Source: Kingdonia uniflora (Eukaryota > Streptophyta > Magnoliopsida > Ranunculales > Circaeasteraceae). Taken from it: a stretch of 64,000 nucleotides of DNA. Location: assembly GCA_014058105.1 (NCBI GenBank), contig JACGCM010002776.1:1178001-1242000 (forward strand). The letters are read 5' to 3'. The position numbers and the translations under genes were made by a program. How positions within the stretch are numbered: the first letter of the stretch is position 1; the number at the start of each line of letters is the position of its first letter. Positions 21,601 to 34,319 of this stretch are shown here, in pieces. The notes below the pieces were generated by a model, which was not told the DNA's origin, made no database searches, and saw only the letters and a program-made list of their open reading frames with translations.

Positions 21601-22650
21601 TATATATCTCGATGCTGAGATAGATAGTGAGAGGGGTCTCAAGGAAGCTTACCTTAAAGTGTTAGAAGAAAGGGGGACTTGTCTAGATCCTGTTAGCATT
21701 GAGCATATGGCGACCAGAGCTAGAAACCTGCATAGCTTGAAAGCCAAAGATGTTTAAGCTCGAGCTGGTGTCTCAATGATTTATATATAATTATAATACT
21801 AGAAAATTGCAATTGTATTTATGTAGAATGCTTATGTGTAGGAACTGTTATCTATGAGGAATATATTTCATTACTTCATGAAGAATATTATTAGGAATCG
21901 ATCTGTTGTACAAGATGAGTTAAGAATTGTTCGAATTCATCAAGAAGTTGTTTCTGCAGGACCTTAATAAGAAACTGAAGTTTGACTTGAAATCGTCTCA
22001 TGATGCTTTAGAAAATTCTTCTGATCTTAATATGAAGATGGAGGTCGATTTGGTCAACTCATAAGCTATTGTGAAGCAATTAACCGATCTAATAAAAATG
22101 GAGGCTTATTTGGTGAACTTTCAAGCTAGTGAGAAGGATTTGAACAAAATAATAACAAAAATGGAGGCTGATTTCGTGAAATAGATAGGTAAGGTGATGA
22201 AATTGACCGATCAAAAATGAAGATTGAGGTCAATTTGGTCAAGTCGCTAGCTATGGTAAAGGAAGTGACCAACCTGAAATCGAAGCATGAGGTCCTTTTG
22301 ATAAAGGAGAAAGCTGGCAATAAAAATTTAGAGAGACGTTATCACAAACAGAGACATTTTGTAAAGTGTTCTCAGGCAAATGTGATAGAGTTGTCCATGC
22401 CGAACAGGGATAGACTCTTATCAGGTGAGTTTCATAAAAAATAGTTGTTTGCAATGTGGATATACTTCGTACTGAATATTTGTATCAAGATGAACTCGGT
22501 GTTAGTCCTATTACCCAGAACTAAGTAGAATATGGCAAAGAAATAGTTGTTTCCAGAGCTGAAGAGTTTATTTCTTCAAGAGCTCCGGAAGTTGGTAGAA
22601 CCTCTGCTGGTGTCAAGAGATCGAAACTAGTTTTACCTTTTGCTTAATCA
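18696..22650 (+). pseudogene. Intron-containing additional gene A (aORF), antisense to Tat pol
   Basis: Starts with TATAAATAT at 18696. Splice junctions inferred by comparison with copy B: exon 1 to 18919; exon 2 19228 to about 20027; exon 3 20114-20672; exon 4 20745-21183; exon 5 from 21311, then coiled-coil exons to a stop near 22650. Exon 2 (longest frame 19580-19975) encodes the conserved part: EGFLCFPSQFDYGLSVPLRN, AYEVISICETPNSKW, EDVLKYYNVKYFSATGG and VWND. Its pattern resembles the 'putative gypsy type transposon' (Transposase_28-like) domain, at moderate certainty. Exon 5 has GGIRENTPEVTKDLMMLTIY. The tail is Lys/Glu-rich. Several TAG stops occur where copy B has Gln. The function in the element is unknown. 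Confidence 0.6.
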
Positions 22651-22799
22651 TCTGACATTTAGTAGATATGTATATGATAGTAGAGAATAATGTGGTAAAA
22701 GACTTGAAAAGTTTTCATTGATGATAAAATAATGTATAGACATTCGGAGATCAAATCTTACTTTTGGAAGTAAATGTCAATGACAACAATAAATAGTAC

Positions 22800-25640
22800 T
22801 CTATTTTCACTTATAGATCAAACTAACGATAGTATTTCTTTAGTTTCCTTATGTTATAAGGATTTGGGATCCTGACTCCTTCTTCCGTTATTAGGTAGTA
22901 GGAACCCAATCCAATCCTTCCTACTATTATAAATGGTCCTTCCCAGTTCTCTGCGAGCTTCCCAGTGTTTAGCACTTTTCTACTTTTAGGGATCTCTCTA
23001 AGAACTAGGTCGTTGATGTTGAATTCACAGTTTTAAACTCTTCTATTATATGAGTTGGCCAGCATATTGTGATATAAACCCAGATTTGCCACAACTCGAT
23101 CTCGTGTTTCATCTATTCAATTCATGTTAGGTGCCAACTCGAACTCATTTGCCTCATCAGTTAGTTCATGATCTCTGAATGGCTGGTAATATTTTATTGG
23201 AACTACTGCCTTAGACCCATATGCCAGAAGAAATGGGGAGCATCATGTTGATTGCCTTGGTATAGTTTGATACGCCCACACGACATGTGGTAATTCCCTC
23301 ATCCAATTTTCCTTCTTTCTAATTTTAGTCGCCTTTTGATTTTATTTACTATGTTTTTGTTCGTGATTTCGGTCTATCCATTCCTTTGGGGGTAATATGG
23401 ATTTCAGATATGGTCCAGTCACTGATCTTTTGTATAACTTATTTTTTTTGTACTGTGTAACGTTACGAATTTTTAATCAGTTGCCTGCATTCTTTTGGAT
23501 CTTCTGGGAGTTTTTCTTCGCATTTGTTGTCTGGTCCTATGTAGATGAGGAAGGGTTTTCTCAAATCCTCTTCTTTTGTTTTATCGCACCTAGTGTAAAT
23601 TACGCATATTGAAGCACGATTGATATTGGGGGCTGATATCACTTCAATTTTGAGGTACCTAACTTTTGTACCTAATACTTCAACTAAATAAGCTAGGGAA
23701 TCAGCATGGCGATTCTCACCACAAGGTAGGTATTCGAGCGTAGCCTTATCAAATCTACTCATTCTTTTGGAGAACATTAATTGATGCATAATCGACCATC
23801 TTTCCATTCTTCTTTTATCGTTCAGAGTAATGATGAACTATCAGCAACGAATCAGTGTACACCGATATTATGGGTACTACAATTTCTAATGCCATATCCA
23901 GCCCATGAATTATGGCCTCGTACTCTGTAATATTATTCGAGGATTCAAAATTAAGTTGTATTGATTTCTCGATTCTGCTATTGGATGGTGTGATTAGTAT
24001 GGTTCCCACTCCTGACCCTGCGGGTCTTGCTAATCCATGTGTAAGTAATCTCTAACCATCTTTTATGACCCACTCAACTTTTTCTTCAAATGGGTCGGTA
24101 GGTATATCGATTTCAAGCTCTTCTACTATTTCAGGGTCATGTTCTTCCCAATCTGGATCTTCTCCTGGGAAGTCTACTAAGAAGTCATTAACTGCTTGCC
24201 CCTTTTCTGATGTTCTTTGTTCAAATTTAATATCATGCTCCCCTAAACTAACCGACTATTGTTGTACCCGTCATATTTTCTCTTTCTTAGATAATACTTC
24301 TCGAATGGAAAAATTTATCATGACTTTCACTGAATGGACTTGAAAATAGTATTTTAGTTTCTGGGAGGTGTAGACGAGTATTAGGAGGAGTCTCTCGGTT
24401 TAAGAATATCTCGTCACTGCCGGCGTAAGTGTTTTGCTTATAAAATATATTGGTTTCGCAATCTTCCCATCTAATCGTATGAATATGGAGCTTAGAGAGT
24501 TTTCTGTGACTGCGAGGTAAATTGCTAATTCCTCTTTTTCTATTAGTGTACTCATCACTGGAGACTTTCCAAGGTACTTTTTAAACTCTTGAAAAGCAAC
24601 TTCACATTCTCCCGTCCAATCGATCTCTTTATTCTATCTTCCTTTGCCTCTTCGGGTAGATCTAGGAAGTAGCATGAACAACCATCGGCATCGATCTGAT
24701 GATTTTAAAATAAATCTGTTGATAGCTACAATCTTGCCAACTAGCTTTTGTACATCCTTCTTTATCTTTTGTGATGGTATGGATATGAGAGCTCGTTGGC
24801 TCCAATCCTTTTTTTACTAATTAGATGTCCAAAGAATTTTTTGGAGTGGACTCCGAATTGATAATTGTCTGGATTGAGTTTCATTCTGAAGGACCGTAAT
24901 ATGTTGGAGATTGTATCAAGATTTGCAACATGATCTTCCATCTTTAAGCTTTTCCATTGCATATCATCAATGCATACTTCTACAATCTTCCCTAGATGGT
25001 CTTTGAACTTGCTTGTTACTACCATTTGATAGGTTGGTCTAGCATTCTTTACATGAACTTTTAATAATAGAGGCATTTTTTAGTAATATATATTGTCTTC
25101 TCTTGATCTTTATCTAAGAGAGGTATCTGGTTGTATCCTGAAGCGGCGTCCATCATGGATAGTAGCTCGTGTCCTGCTGTTGAATCTAAAATTTAATAGA
25201 TTGGTAAAATCTACACAAACTCAAACATTTCCATTCTTCTTTAGAACTGCTACTATGTTCGAGATCCAATATGGGTACTTGGCCTCTCGGATGAAACCTA
25301 CTTTGATCAATTTATTGATCTCTTTGTTAGCTTCATCTCTGAGTCGAGGTGAGAACCTCCTCTACTTCTATTAAACCGCGATGGCTTTATCATTTATGCT
25401 CAGTTTGTGGAAGGCTTTTCCTCAATCAACTCTTGTATCTCATGGAATGTCCATGTGAACACATCTTTATTAGCTCGAAGTAATTGTATTAAGGCTTCCT
25501 TTTCCTGTTGGATAAGCATGGTACCAATGAATGTCCCCCGGTTATGTCCATCGATTTAAATGTACTCTGTGGGCTCGATAGTGGAAGGCTGATCCTCGAC
25601 GTGACCAGTTTTATGTAATTGTTATAAACTTAATTTTTAT
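22800..25640 (-). pseudogene. Tat pol block A: RT, RNase H, archaeal-type RNase H, shortened integrase
   Basis: Reading right to left: lead-in ALIQLLRANKDVFTWT (about 25450), RT with DEANKEINKLIKVGFIREAK, NIVAVLKKNG and the catalytic loop VEVCIDDMQWKS (C-I-D-D for Y-V-D-D, about 24950), then RNase H (ECEVAFQEFKKYLGKSPVM, about 24600). The second RNase H is 23815-24050 (NITEYEAIIHGLDMALE, SVYTDSLLIVHHY). The integrase is cut: after KDPKECRQLIKNS near 23465 it jumps to the third catalytic block PYYPQRNG-stop-TEITNK, so the zinc finger and both aspartates are missing. The C-terminus has GKLAENWEGPFIIVGRIGLG. No gag or protease lies upstream. Confidence 0.8.
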
Positions 25641-26084
25641 GATGTGTCGAGTATGCTAGATACTCTATTTTCACAAGCCTAAGTAAGCCTCTACCTTCCT
25701 TTGATCTCGTAGATGTTTCATGTTTAATGTAAATCTGTTAGAATATTTTCAATTTAAATGTGTGGAGCCTTGGTAATGTCGTCGAAGTAAGTATAAATAA
25801 GTAGAGTTGTGTGATTGAGATTTTTAATAGCAGTAGTTTGAGGAAAAAGGATTGGTATTAGTATTCTTGTTGCCTTTGTTATGAGGGATGTAAAGAGTTC
25901 TGAGAGGAGGGGGAGAGAATAAGGGAGAGAAAAAGATGCATTTAATGTTTAGCCTGTTGTAATGATGATAGTGTCCCTTCCCAAAAGGCACGAGTGGACT
26001 GACAGAGGCAGTGGAAAAGACACCTCTATTAGAAAATTAAGGGCGGCTTACACGAGTTCAATAACTGCCAACGATTAGAGAAAA

Positions 26085-29000
26085 TATATAAATATCCCTT
26101 CCCTCCCTCCCTTAAAACTTTTATAGAAAATAAAAAAATGAAAATCTAGAGAGAGAGAGAGAGCTCGTGATTGTAGATTTGTGAGTGAGGAATATCCAGA
26201 GATTTGCCATCATTTTTAGAGGGAAGACGTAGGCTGTGTTGGTGAAAAGTTTGATTATGTGATACCGAAGATCATTGTGAAGGAGGAGGCGTTTGTTATA
26301 CCGGATTCATCATCTGCCATTGAGGGTTAATAGTGATTGCGTTGATTTTCTTTTTTTTTTTTGAAAATTACTTTGACATGATGTTTGATGATGTTGTACA
26401 TTTTTGTTATGCTTTTTGAATTTTGAAATTTAAAATTTTATCTTTATTTGGAAAATCTTATCACATACTGTAGGAGGAAAAAGTGAAGTTTAAAACTATT
26501 TTTTATTTGTTAGATGGATAAGTACTGTAAAAATATTTTTATTTATTTTATTGGTGTAAAAGAGTTAAAGAAAAAGAATATCTAAATTAACTGAATACTT
26601 GGCCCTTTATGTAGGTGTAGATTCCCGCAAAAGACCTAAGTATTGGAAGTCCTTCTGTTTTGAGCTCTTCGTTTGAGATAGATGCCTCCACCTCAGGTCG
26701 CTCGATTGCTAATAAGGGTTTAGGGGTTGAGGTTAGAAGTATTCGGTCAAATGAGACTGTAGTGCTATTTGTTGAGGAAGGAGAAGGAAATTCAAAGAGT
26801 GGAGCTCAGGTCGACTTTCCTGATTTTCTTGGTAACCTTTATCGTTATCCTGTAGGTTTGGATGTGTTGAAGAAGTTTTGTAAATGTAAAAGTAGGGTAA
26901 AAGTTATTTGGGGAGGAGTGTTGGAGTATGGAGGGAGGTCATTTAGGGAGTGTTGTGATGGGAAGAGTAATAGTACTTTTTTCTTGTTGCACGATTTGGA
27001 GTTTGAGAAGGCTTGTAGAGAGATTTCTGAGTCCATTTCTCTTAAATACTTTAACGGGGTGAAAGCAAACGACTTGGGGGAGGGTTTCTTATGTTATATG
27101 TCGCAGTTCGACTATGGGTTAGTGGTACCTTTAAACAATTTTGCTAAAGGTATCATGAATGAGATCGACGCTTGTCTTGCCCAGTTGAATGGCAACATGT
27201 ACGAGCTAATCTCTATTTGCGAGATCTTAAATAGGAAGTGGCCAGTGAAGGGAAACAAAGACAGTTAATGCCTTTAGATGTATTGAAGTACTATAACATG
27301 AAATACTTCGCGGCTACTGGGGGTACTTATTTTTCTTCTATTTTTACTCGACCTCAATTTTTTGATTTAAATTCTACTATAAAGGTTTGGAATGATAATT
27401 AGTATGGGTGAGAGGGGAGTGTCTTCAGCGAGATGATGAGGACTCCCTGGCTCATATATTTAAATCATTTAAAAAATGTAAGTAGACCTTACTAACTTCG
27501 ACCTGTTGTGTTTATGGTTTTCTGTGTGATAATATATATATATATATATATATTTATTTATTTATTTATTTATTTGAAGAGCCGCATTCTTTTGTTAAGA
27601 AAGAAGAGTCCTTGATTGACATAGTAGCTCGAGATGGGTTCGAGCTTAAAGCTGTTTTGAGCGAGCTGGAAATTAACAGGAGCAAGAGAGTCAACAGTAA
27701 ATCTATGAAGGTTCAGAAATCCCAAGCGAAAAGGAAAATGTCAGGTGTGAGCCTTTCATCTGGGGTGGGTGACTTGGCAATGCCGATGTTTGATAGTGGT
27801 CCAATACCAGCCGCGAAGCCACGAGCTACAGGGGTACCTTCGGGAAACATAAGACGAAAGGCCCCAAAGAAGAGGAGCATTAAAATTTTAGTTTCGACCT
27901 CTGGGACTGCAGATAATACAGAGATCGAGGGTGGGGAATAAAAGAGAAAACTAGATGATTACCCTCCCCCTCCGTCTACTGTGGACGAGTTGAAGGATAA
28001 TGTGCTAGTGCTGAATACTAAGTATGATTTGGTTGCCCAAGAGAAGAAGTTCAGGGCTATTGCTCTGAAGGATGCCGAGGAGATAAAGTCTTCGGTGAAG
28101 CTCGAGCTATATAAGGTAAGTCTTGATTTTGCGTGTACCGAATGCTCTGAACTATTTTTTCTTTTTTTGACATGCTCGAATGTGATGTTGGGAATTTCCT
28201 ATGTAGGTTTTGAGTGTACTGAAAGATCTCTGCCTCGGTTTTGAGGATGGGAATTAGGTGTTGCAGGGTTGGGTGGAGGAGCTCAAGAAATAGGCAGAGA
28301 GTGAGCGAGCGAAGTTGGAGGAAGCAAAGGCCCAATCGGCGGAGGAGATTGTAAATTTAACAAATACCTTCCAGGGACTAGTAGAAACGATTGGGATCGA
28401 TTCCGCTAAACATACCAAGGGATTGCCGGCCCAAAGGCTCCATGAAAATGGCTACATTTATGTAGATGTAGTAGGCATTATGGAAGGACGATCTGCGTAC
28501 GTCACAGGGCCATATAAAGAAGAAAAGGTCGAAGCAGAGGGGAATACACCTCCAGAGAGTATGTTAGGGCTGGACAAGACTATGTATACATCCCGGCTGA
28601 GGACTACAAAGTAGATGGGCAGGAGAAGGTAGATTAAGATTTTATGTTATGCTGTAGTATGGTACAGTTGTTGTGGAAAAGATATTTTTATTAGAAATTG
28701 GATATTATTTTATGAGATTATTTTATGTTGTATTGGTGCAAAAATTATTATATGTAGGAGTACAACGATCTGCACCTTACAATTATGGAGTTAAAGAAAA
28801 AGCTCGCTAAGGAGAGAAATGCTTCATATGCAGCAGCTCTTATGACTAGATGCACTGAGCTCAAGTTAGAAAATATAGAGATCTTAGTAAAAATCATTGG
28901 AGAGACTTATGTGCAGCTCATTTAAGATGGGCCAAAGATAAAATTGAGAAGGATGAGGCTGTTAGGAAAGATAGGAATAGGTATTTGAAAATTTAACCTT

Positions 29001-30478
29001 TCCTTCCTGGGGGTATTAGAGAAAATACCCCAGAAGTTACCAAAGACCTAATGATGTTAACCATCCATTTAGAAGCTAAAATAGATAGTGAGAGAGGGTT
29101 AAAGGAAGTATACCTTAAAGTTTTTGGAGATAGAGATATTCGGCCAGAAACTGAGTACATAGAGCGCCTGGTTACTAAAGTGAGAAACATACATAGCTTA
29201 AAAGCTAAAGAAGTATCAGGTCATGCTGGAGTGTCAATGATATATTTATAAGATAAAATTTATAAGTTAGATGATGTATGACTGTTTAAATGAGAAATAT
29301 ATGTATCATGTAACTGTGGAAAGAATGTTTAGAGATGGTGATTTATTGTGCAAGTCGAACTAGAAAAGGTGTATCGTCGTCAAAAGACATTTTTAGAATT
29401 AAATGAAAAAAATGGTTGTTGAGTTAAACCAGATATATGAGTCATTGGATAATACCGCCGAATTAAACATGAAAATTGAAGTAAAAATGTTTGAGTTACA
29501 AGAACTTGTGGAGATAAAGAAAAATGAGGTGGTAAACATTTAAGGTGATTTAGAGAAGGTGAATGGGCCTTTAAAGAATAAGGAGGATGATCTAGCGAGT
29601 ACGTAGAGTCATATAGATAATCTTGTGGAATGAGTAAAGAAGCTGGATGCAGAATTAATAATTGCGCGTGTTAGTTGGACAGTGGTGATAGAGAGACTGA
29701 AGAGGAAAAATAGAGATGTGGATCATGCTCAATATCATCTCAAAGGGTTAGAGGCGGATGTAATGGGTTCAAAAAGGAATCTTAATAATGTTAGGGAGCA
29801 ATTGAGGAAGAAGGAGGTCGAAGTGAAAACTTTGATCGAGCAGATAACGACGTTGGAGGCCGACTTGGCGGATTCCAGGAATAGGGATTTGTTTTTGCAT
29901 AAAGCGATTCAAAAATTAGAGGCCGACCTTTTAGAATCTCAACGGGAACTTAAGGAATAGGCCGATTAGAGAGTGTATAATCGGATCAAAATGGATGAAT
30001 CGATGGATATGCTGAGATAGAGATGAACGAGTTTACAATAGTGATGGAGGCTCGTTATGCTCGGCAGTTGGTAATTTTTTTGAAGAAAGAGATCGTTGTA
30101 GCAATCTGGAAAGATTACTAAATGATGTTAGGGCAAGGATTTGGGAGCTCGTGATACCTAACAGAGATAAGCTCGCGGCCGATGCGGTACATGAGAAAGA
30201 GATGGCAGTAGTTCTTGCATTTTTTGTGTCTGAGATTAAGAGGATTGAAAGAGAGAGAGATACTATACATGATAAGATGATTTCTTAGGGCGTAAAATGT
30301 GAGATGAAGTTAATTTGGTCTGAATATTTAGAACGCTTGGTGTCTAACATTGGTTCCCTCACCGAAAAAATGGTTGATCAAGGTAGAGAGACCGTCATTG
30401 CCAGTGTACCAAAATTTAGAGGTTCTGAAGTTAAGGGAAGTTTATCCTCTTCTCAAAAAAGACTTGTGTTAGAATAGT
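26085..30478 (+). pseudogene. Intron-containing additional gene B (aORF), antisense to Tat pol
   Basis: Paralogue of gene A with the same order: TATATAAATAT at 26085; exon 1 to 26325; exon 2 26615 to about 27478; exon 3 about 27580-28115; exon 4 28207-28628; exon 5 from about 28758; coiled-coil exons to a stop near 30476. Exon 2 is open for 202 codons: YRYPVGLDVLKKFCKCKS, VIWGGVLEYGG, EGFLCYMSQFDYGLVVPLNN and NMYELISICEILNRKW, then a frameshift before DVLKYYNMKYFAATGG. Exon 3 is rich in Ser/Lys/Pro. 29682-29960 is a long heptad-like coiled coil (KRNLNNVREQLRKKEVEVKT). Intron 2 holds (TA)n and (TTTA)n runs. Likely nuclear or structural, but unproven. Confidence 0.6.
27528..27576. repeat. (TA)n followed by (TTTA)n microsatellite
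   Basis: About 24 bp of TA then six TTTA units, inside inferred intron 2 of additional gene B. Absent from the matching intron of copy A. Confidence 0.95.
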
Positions 30479-30739
30479 CATGATAAACAGCTTTTGTTTC
30501 TGTATTGTAGATGTTTGATAGATTAAAACAAGTGTTAACTTTGCCTTATCTATCTGATTTAGTAGATACAAATAGAGATTTAGTAGATAAAGATATATGT
30601 ATGATAGTAGACAACAATGTGGGAAAAAACTTAAAAGTTTTTATTGATTAGAAAAGAATGTACAAACTGTTTGGAGATTATATCTTACTTGTGGAATGTT
30701 AAGAACAATAATAAATGTATCCTGTGCTTGGAAAAGTAG

Positions 30740-33055
30740 GGATTAGCGATAGTATTTATTTAATATCCTAGTAATCTAAGGGCTTTATATCCAGATGCCA
30801 TCCTTTGTCATGAGGTAATAGGATCCAAGACATGTTAGTCCCACTACTAGAAATGGACCTTCCCAGTTTTGTGCGAGCTTCCCAACATGTAATTTTTTTC
30901 TATTCTTAGGGATTTCCCAAAGTACCCAGTCGCTGATTTTGAACCGCCACTCTGAACCTTTTTGTTATACGAATTTGCTAGCATATGATGATGGCGACCC
31001 AAGTTGGCAATAGCTCGAGCTCGTGTCTCATCAATCCAGTTCATATTGTATGCCAATTCAAACTCATTTTCTTCATCAGTGAGCTCGTGATCTTTTGCGG
31101 GATGGTGATATTCTATTGGGATGACAGCTTTTTTCCCATAAGCGAGTAAAAATGGGGAACAAGTTGATTGTCTTGGTGTTGTGCGGCAGGCCTACAAGAC
31201 ATGTGGTAGTTCCCTTATCCAATTACCTTTCTTTTTTGGCTGGAGTCTTTTCTTGAGTCCATCCACTATGGTTTTATTTGTGATTTCAGCTTGAGCATTG
31301 CCCTGTGGATAGTATGGATTTGAGGGTGAATGAATAATGTTATATTTATTGAGAAATGCCACCACTTTTTCTCCAATGAACTGTGGCCCATTATCAATCC
31401 AAATTAGGTGGGGGCAGCCAAATATTCTGATGATATATTCCCAGATAAATGAGATAACTTCTTCTTCTCAAGTTCGACAAAGAGGAACTACTTCCACTCA
31501 TTTTGTAAAGTAATCTGTTGTTACGAGCAGGAATTTACGGTTACCCAACGTGTTTGGGAATTCACCCACGAGATCAAGTGCCAATCGCTTGAAAGGCCAG
31601 AATACTTTACTAGCGTGAAGTTCGAGTGTCGGAGCTCGTATTTGGTTACCATGTCGTTGGCAAACGTTACATTTTTATGAATATTCCTCGGCCTATTTTC
31701 TCATTCCTAGCCAGAAAACTCATTTAATTACTCTGTTTGTAAGATATCGTCCTGCTGCCACAACTCCCTTCATGTAAATCCTTTAGCATTCAGTCAGCGG
31801 CTTGTCTGGATTGGCACTTTAGATAGAAGCAGGTCATTGATCTTTGATATAGGGCGCCTTTTTGCGTTATGTATCGCTTGGAGTTTTCAATCAATTGTCT
31901 ACGCTTTTTGGGATCTTCTGGAAGTAGCCGATCACATTTATTCTCCAGTCCGAGATAAGGGTGGAAAGACTTTCTCCAATCGTCTTCCTTCTCTTTATTG
32001 CACCCAGTATTGATTGCACAAGTGTGATCAATTCTAGGGGTTGATATTACTTTGATTTATAAATATATGGCCTTTGTACCCTATACTCTAGCTAAGTAAG
32101 CTAAAACATCGACATGATGATTTTCCCCATGAGGTAGATAATCAAGCGTAGCTTTGTCAAATCTGCCCATTATATCAGCAACTACTGCTGCATAGGCAAC
32201 CAGCTTACCGTTCTTTTTGTATTAGTCAGAGTAGTGATGTACGATCAACAATGAGTCAGTATATACTGATAATTCAGGAATGCCGATTTCCAATGCCATA
32301 TCCAGGCCATGAATCAATACTTTGTACTCCGTAACGTTGTTCGATGCTTTAAAATTTAACTGTACAGACTTTTCTATTCTCTCATTGGAAGGTGTTATTA
32401 GTACAATTTCTATCCCTGACCTTGCGGGTCCTGTAGATCCATCTGTAAGAAGCCTCCATCCTTTTTTTGTGATCCATTCAGCTCGTTCTTCGAAGGGTTT
32501 AGAATGTTTGTCGATGTCGTCTTCTTCTGGCAGATCAGGATCGTGTTCTTCCCAATCTGGATCTTCGATTGGAAAGTCTGCTAAAAAGTCAGCCACTACC
32601 TGTCCTTTTTATGGAGTTATCTATTCAAATTTGATGTCGTGTTCCCCCAAACTGATGGACCATTATAGTACTCTGCTTGATTTTTCCTTTTTAGATAGCA
32701 CTTCGTGAATGGGATAATTTGTCATGACTTTGACTGAATGAGCTTAAAAATAGTGTTTGAGTTTCTGTGAAGTATAGAAAAGTGTTAGGAGGAGTCACTC
32801 TATTTTAGAATATCTTATTTCTGCCGGCATAAGGGTTTTACAGATGAAGTACACTGGCTTCTCAATTTTACCTTCGAGCTGTATGAGGACCAAACTTAGA
32901 AAATTTTATGTAACTGAGAGATAGATTAACAATTCCTCATTTTCGATCGGAGTGCTCATCACTGGTGATTTCCCAGAATACCGTTTAAGTTCTTAGAAAG
33001 TTACTTTACATTCTTTTATCTAATCAATCGGAGTGTTTAACATTATTTTAGTAGA
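30740..33055 (-). pseudogene. Tat pol block B: RNase H, archaeal-type RNase H, integrase
   Basis: From right: RNase H (KSPVMSTPIENEELLIYLSV, KLKHYF, HSVKVMTNYPIHEVL, about 32700-33010); spacer ADFLADFPIEDPDWEEHDPD; archaeal-type RNase H 32222-32480 with all three acidic sites visible (LTDGSTGPARSG, NVTEYKVLIHGLDMALE, SVYTDSLLIVHHY). The integrase core shows DYFTKWVEVVPL, WIDNGPQF and PYYPQGNAQAEITNKT, so the second aspartate and the glutamate remain, then RTTPRQST, LLAYGKKAVIPIEYHHP and ETRARAIANLGRHHHMLANS. RT and protease are deleted: the gag frame joins straight to the RT end at about 33055. Stops throughout. Confidence 0.8.
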
Positions 33056-34290
33056 TTTATGCATTTCAGACATCATCCTCTCTAGGTCGATGCATCCATT
33101 AACTTTTTTAATCATGTCTTCCAAAGTTGAAGGTTTGCTCAAGAAAAGGTGTTTTTTGGCTTTACAATCGAGCTGTAGTGCATTGGTAAACACCGATACA
33201 GCTATTTTCTGATCGAGGTTATCAACTTTCCTTGCTAGTTCGAGAAACTTCTTAAAAAATACTTCAAGCTTCTCCCCCCTGAGTTTGTTTGAGACTGACA
33301 AGAGTACACACATTCTCTTCTTTATCCTTATTATGAGCATAAGTCTTGACGAAGATCTCTTGTAATTTATCGAAAGTGAGGATGGAATTCTCAGGAAGAG
33401 AATGGAACCAGCGAAGGGGATCCCCTTGAAGACTTGAAGCGAACAACCGAAAAAGAATGTGGTTTAAGTTTGAATATAATCCCAATGAATCTCTGAATTG
33501 TTGTACGTATTCACTAGGATATGTGCCTTTTTATATTTACGAATCTTTGGAGAGTGGAACCCCTTTGGTATTTCTATATCGAACAACTTTTTAGCAATTA
33601 GACTGACTTGTAATTTGGCTAAATCATCCTTACTGAGCTTGAGCTTTTATTAACTCTTTGATTCTTTGATCCATATGTTCCTGTGTGACGTATTGGCGAG
33701 GGGTTGGAACTATCTGGCGTGCAGGTCGTGGATTATGATTACTACTTCCCTCGCTCAAACGTTCATGAACTAGCACCCTAAATGGAGGTCGAGGCTCGTC
33801 TTACAGTCATTTTTGAGTGTCCACGTCCCCTGCTAATTTTGGAGTAACCTTCTCGTCTCAGATGAATTGAGGTTTCCAGTATCTGATGATCATTACGATT
33901 GTTCCTGGAAACTCCTTTGCTAGCGGCACCTCTAGGTCCGAACCTATTTTATGCTAAAATATTAGAATTCGAGGGTATGGTCTCATGATCCCTGGGAGCT
34001 TAATCATGTTAATTGTCTTATAGGGCTTTCAAGGCAGTCTGTAGTATTGTCATATATTCTTCATGTCATTTGAACTCCAGTTGTTGAGCTTTACGTTCCT
34101 CTTTGAGTTCCTGTTCACGAAGCTCTGTTCGTTTCACTTCTCTGTTTCAACGTTGAGGTTTGCCGTAAGTTCTGCTAGTTGATCGGGTTCAGTGGATTGC
34201 TCTTGGGGAATCGCCGAAGCTGGTCATTTGGGATTCACCATGACAGAATGTTGATTTTTAAATAACTTTCTGCCTATGGATTTCGTAGAA
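33056..34290 (-). pseudogene. Tat gag (block B), truncated at its 3' end
   Basis: Frame 33264-33485 has LFRLFASSLQGDPLRWFHSL and LTFDKLQEIFVKTYAHN. Frame 33020-33340 continues EVFFKKFLELARKVDNLDQK, VFTNALQLDCKAK and TLEDMIKKVNGCIDLE. This is the gag core order of Tat elements (AxxWFxxLPxxSIxxFxxL, then the FxxRF and FxxGL blocks). Between 33500 and 34290 the N-terminal half is too mutated for one frame. The end is fused to the RT/RNase H boundary, so the zinc knuckle, protease and RT are missing. Confidence 0.75.
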
Positions 34291-34300
34291 ATGTCTTCTT

Positions 34301-34317
34301 TCCCACAGACGACGCTA
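34301..34317 (-). other. Primer-binding region of the Tat composite
   Basis: Minus-strand TAGCGTCGTCTGTGGGA just inside the right LTR, close to the TGGCGCCGTCTGTGGGAA stretch typical of Tat elements. Confidence 0.7.
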
Positions 34318-34319
34318 AA

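Noticed and set aside
18696..30478. Additional genes as working host genes captured by the element
   Set aside because: Both copies have several stops or frameshifts, so neither is functional here; a family-level function remains open.
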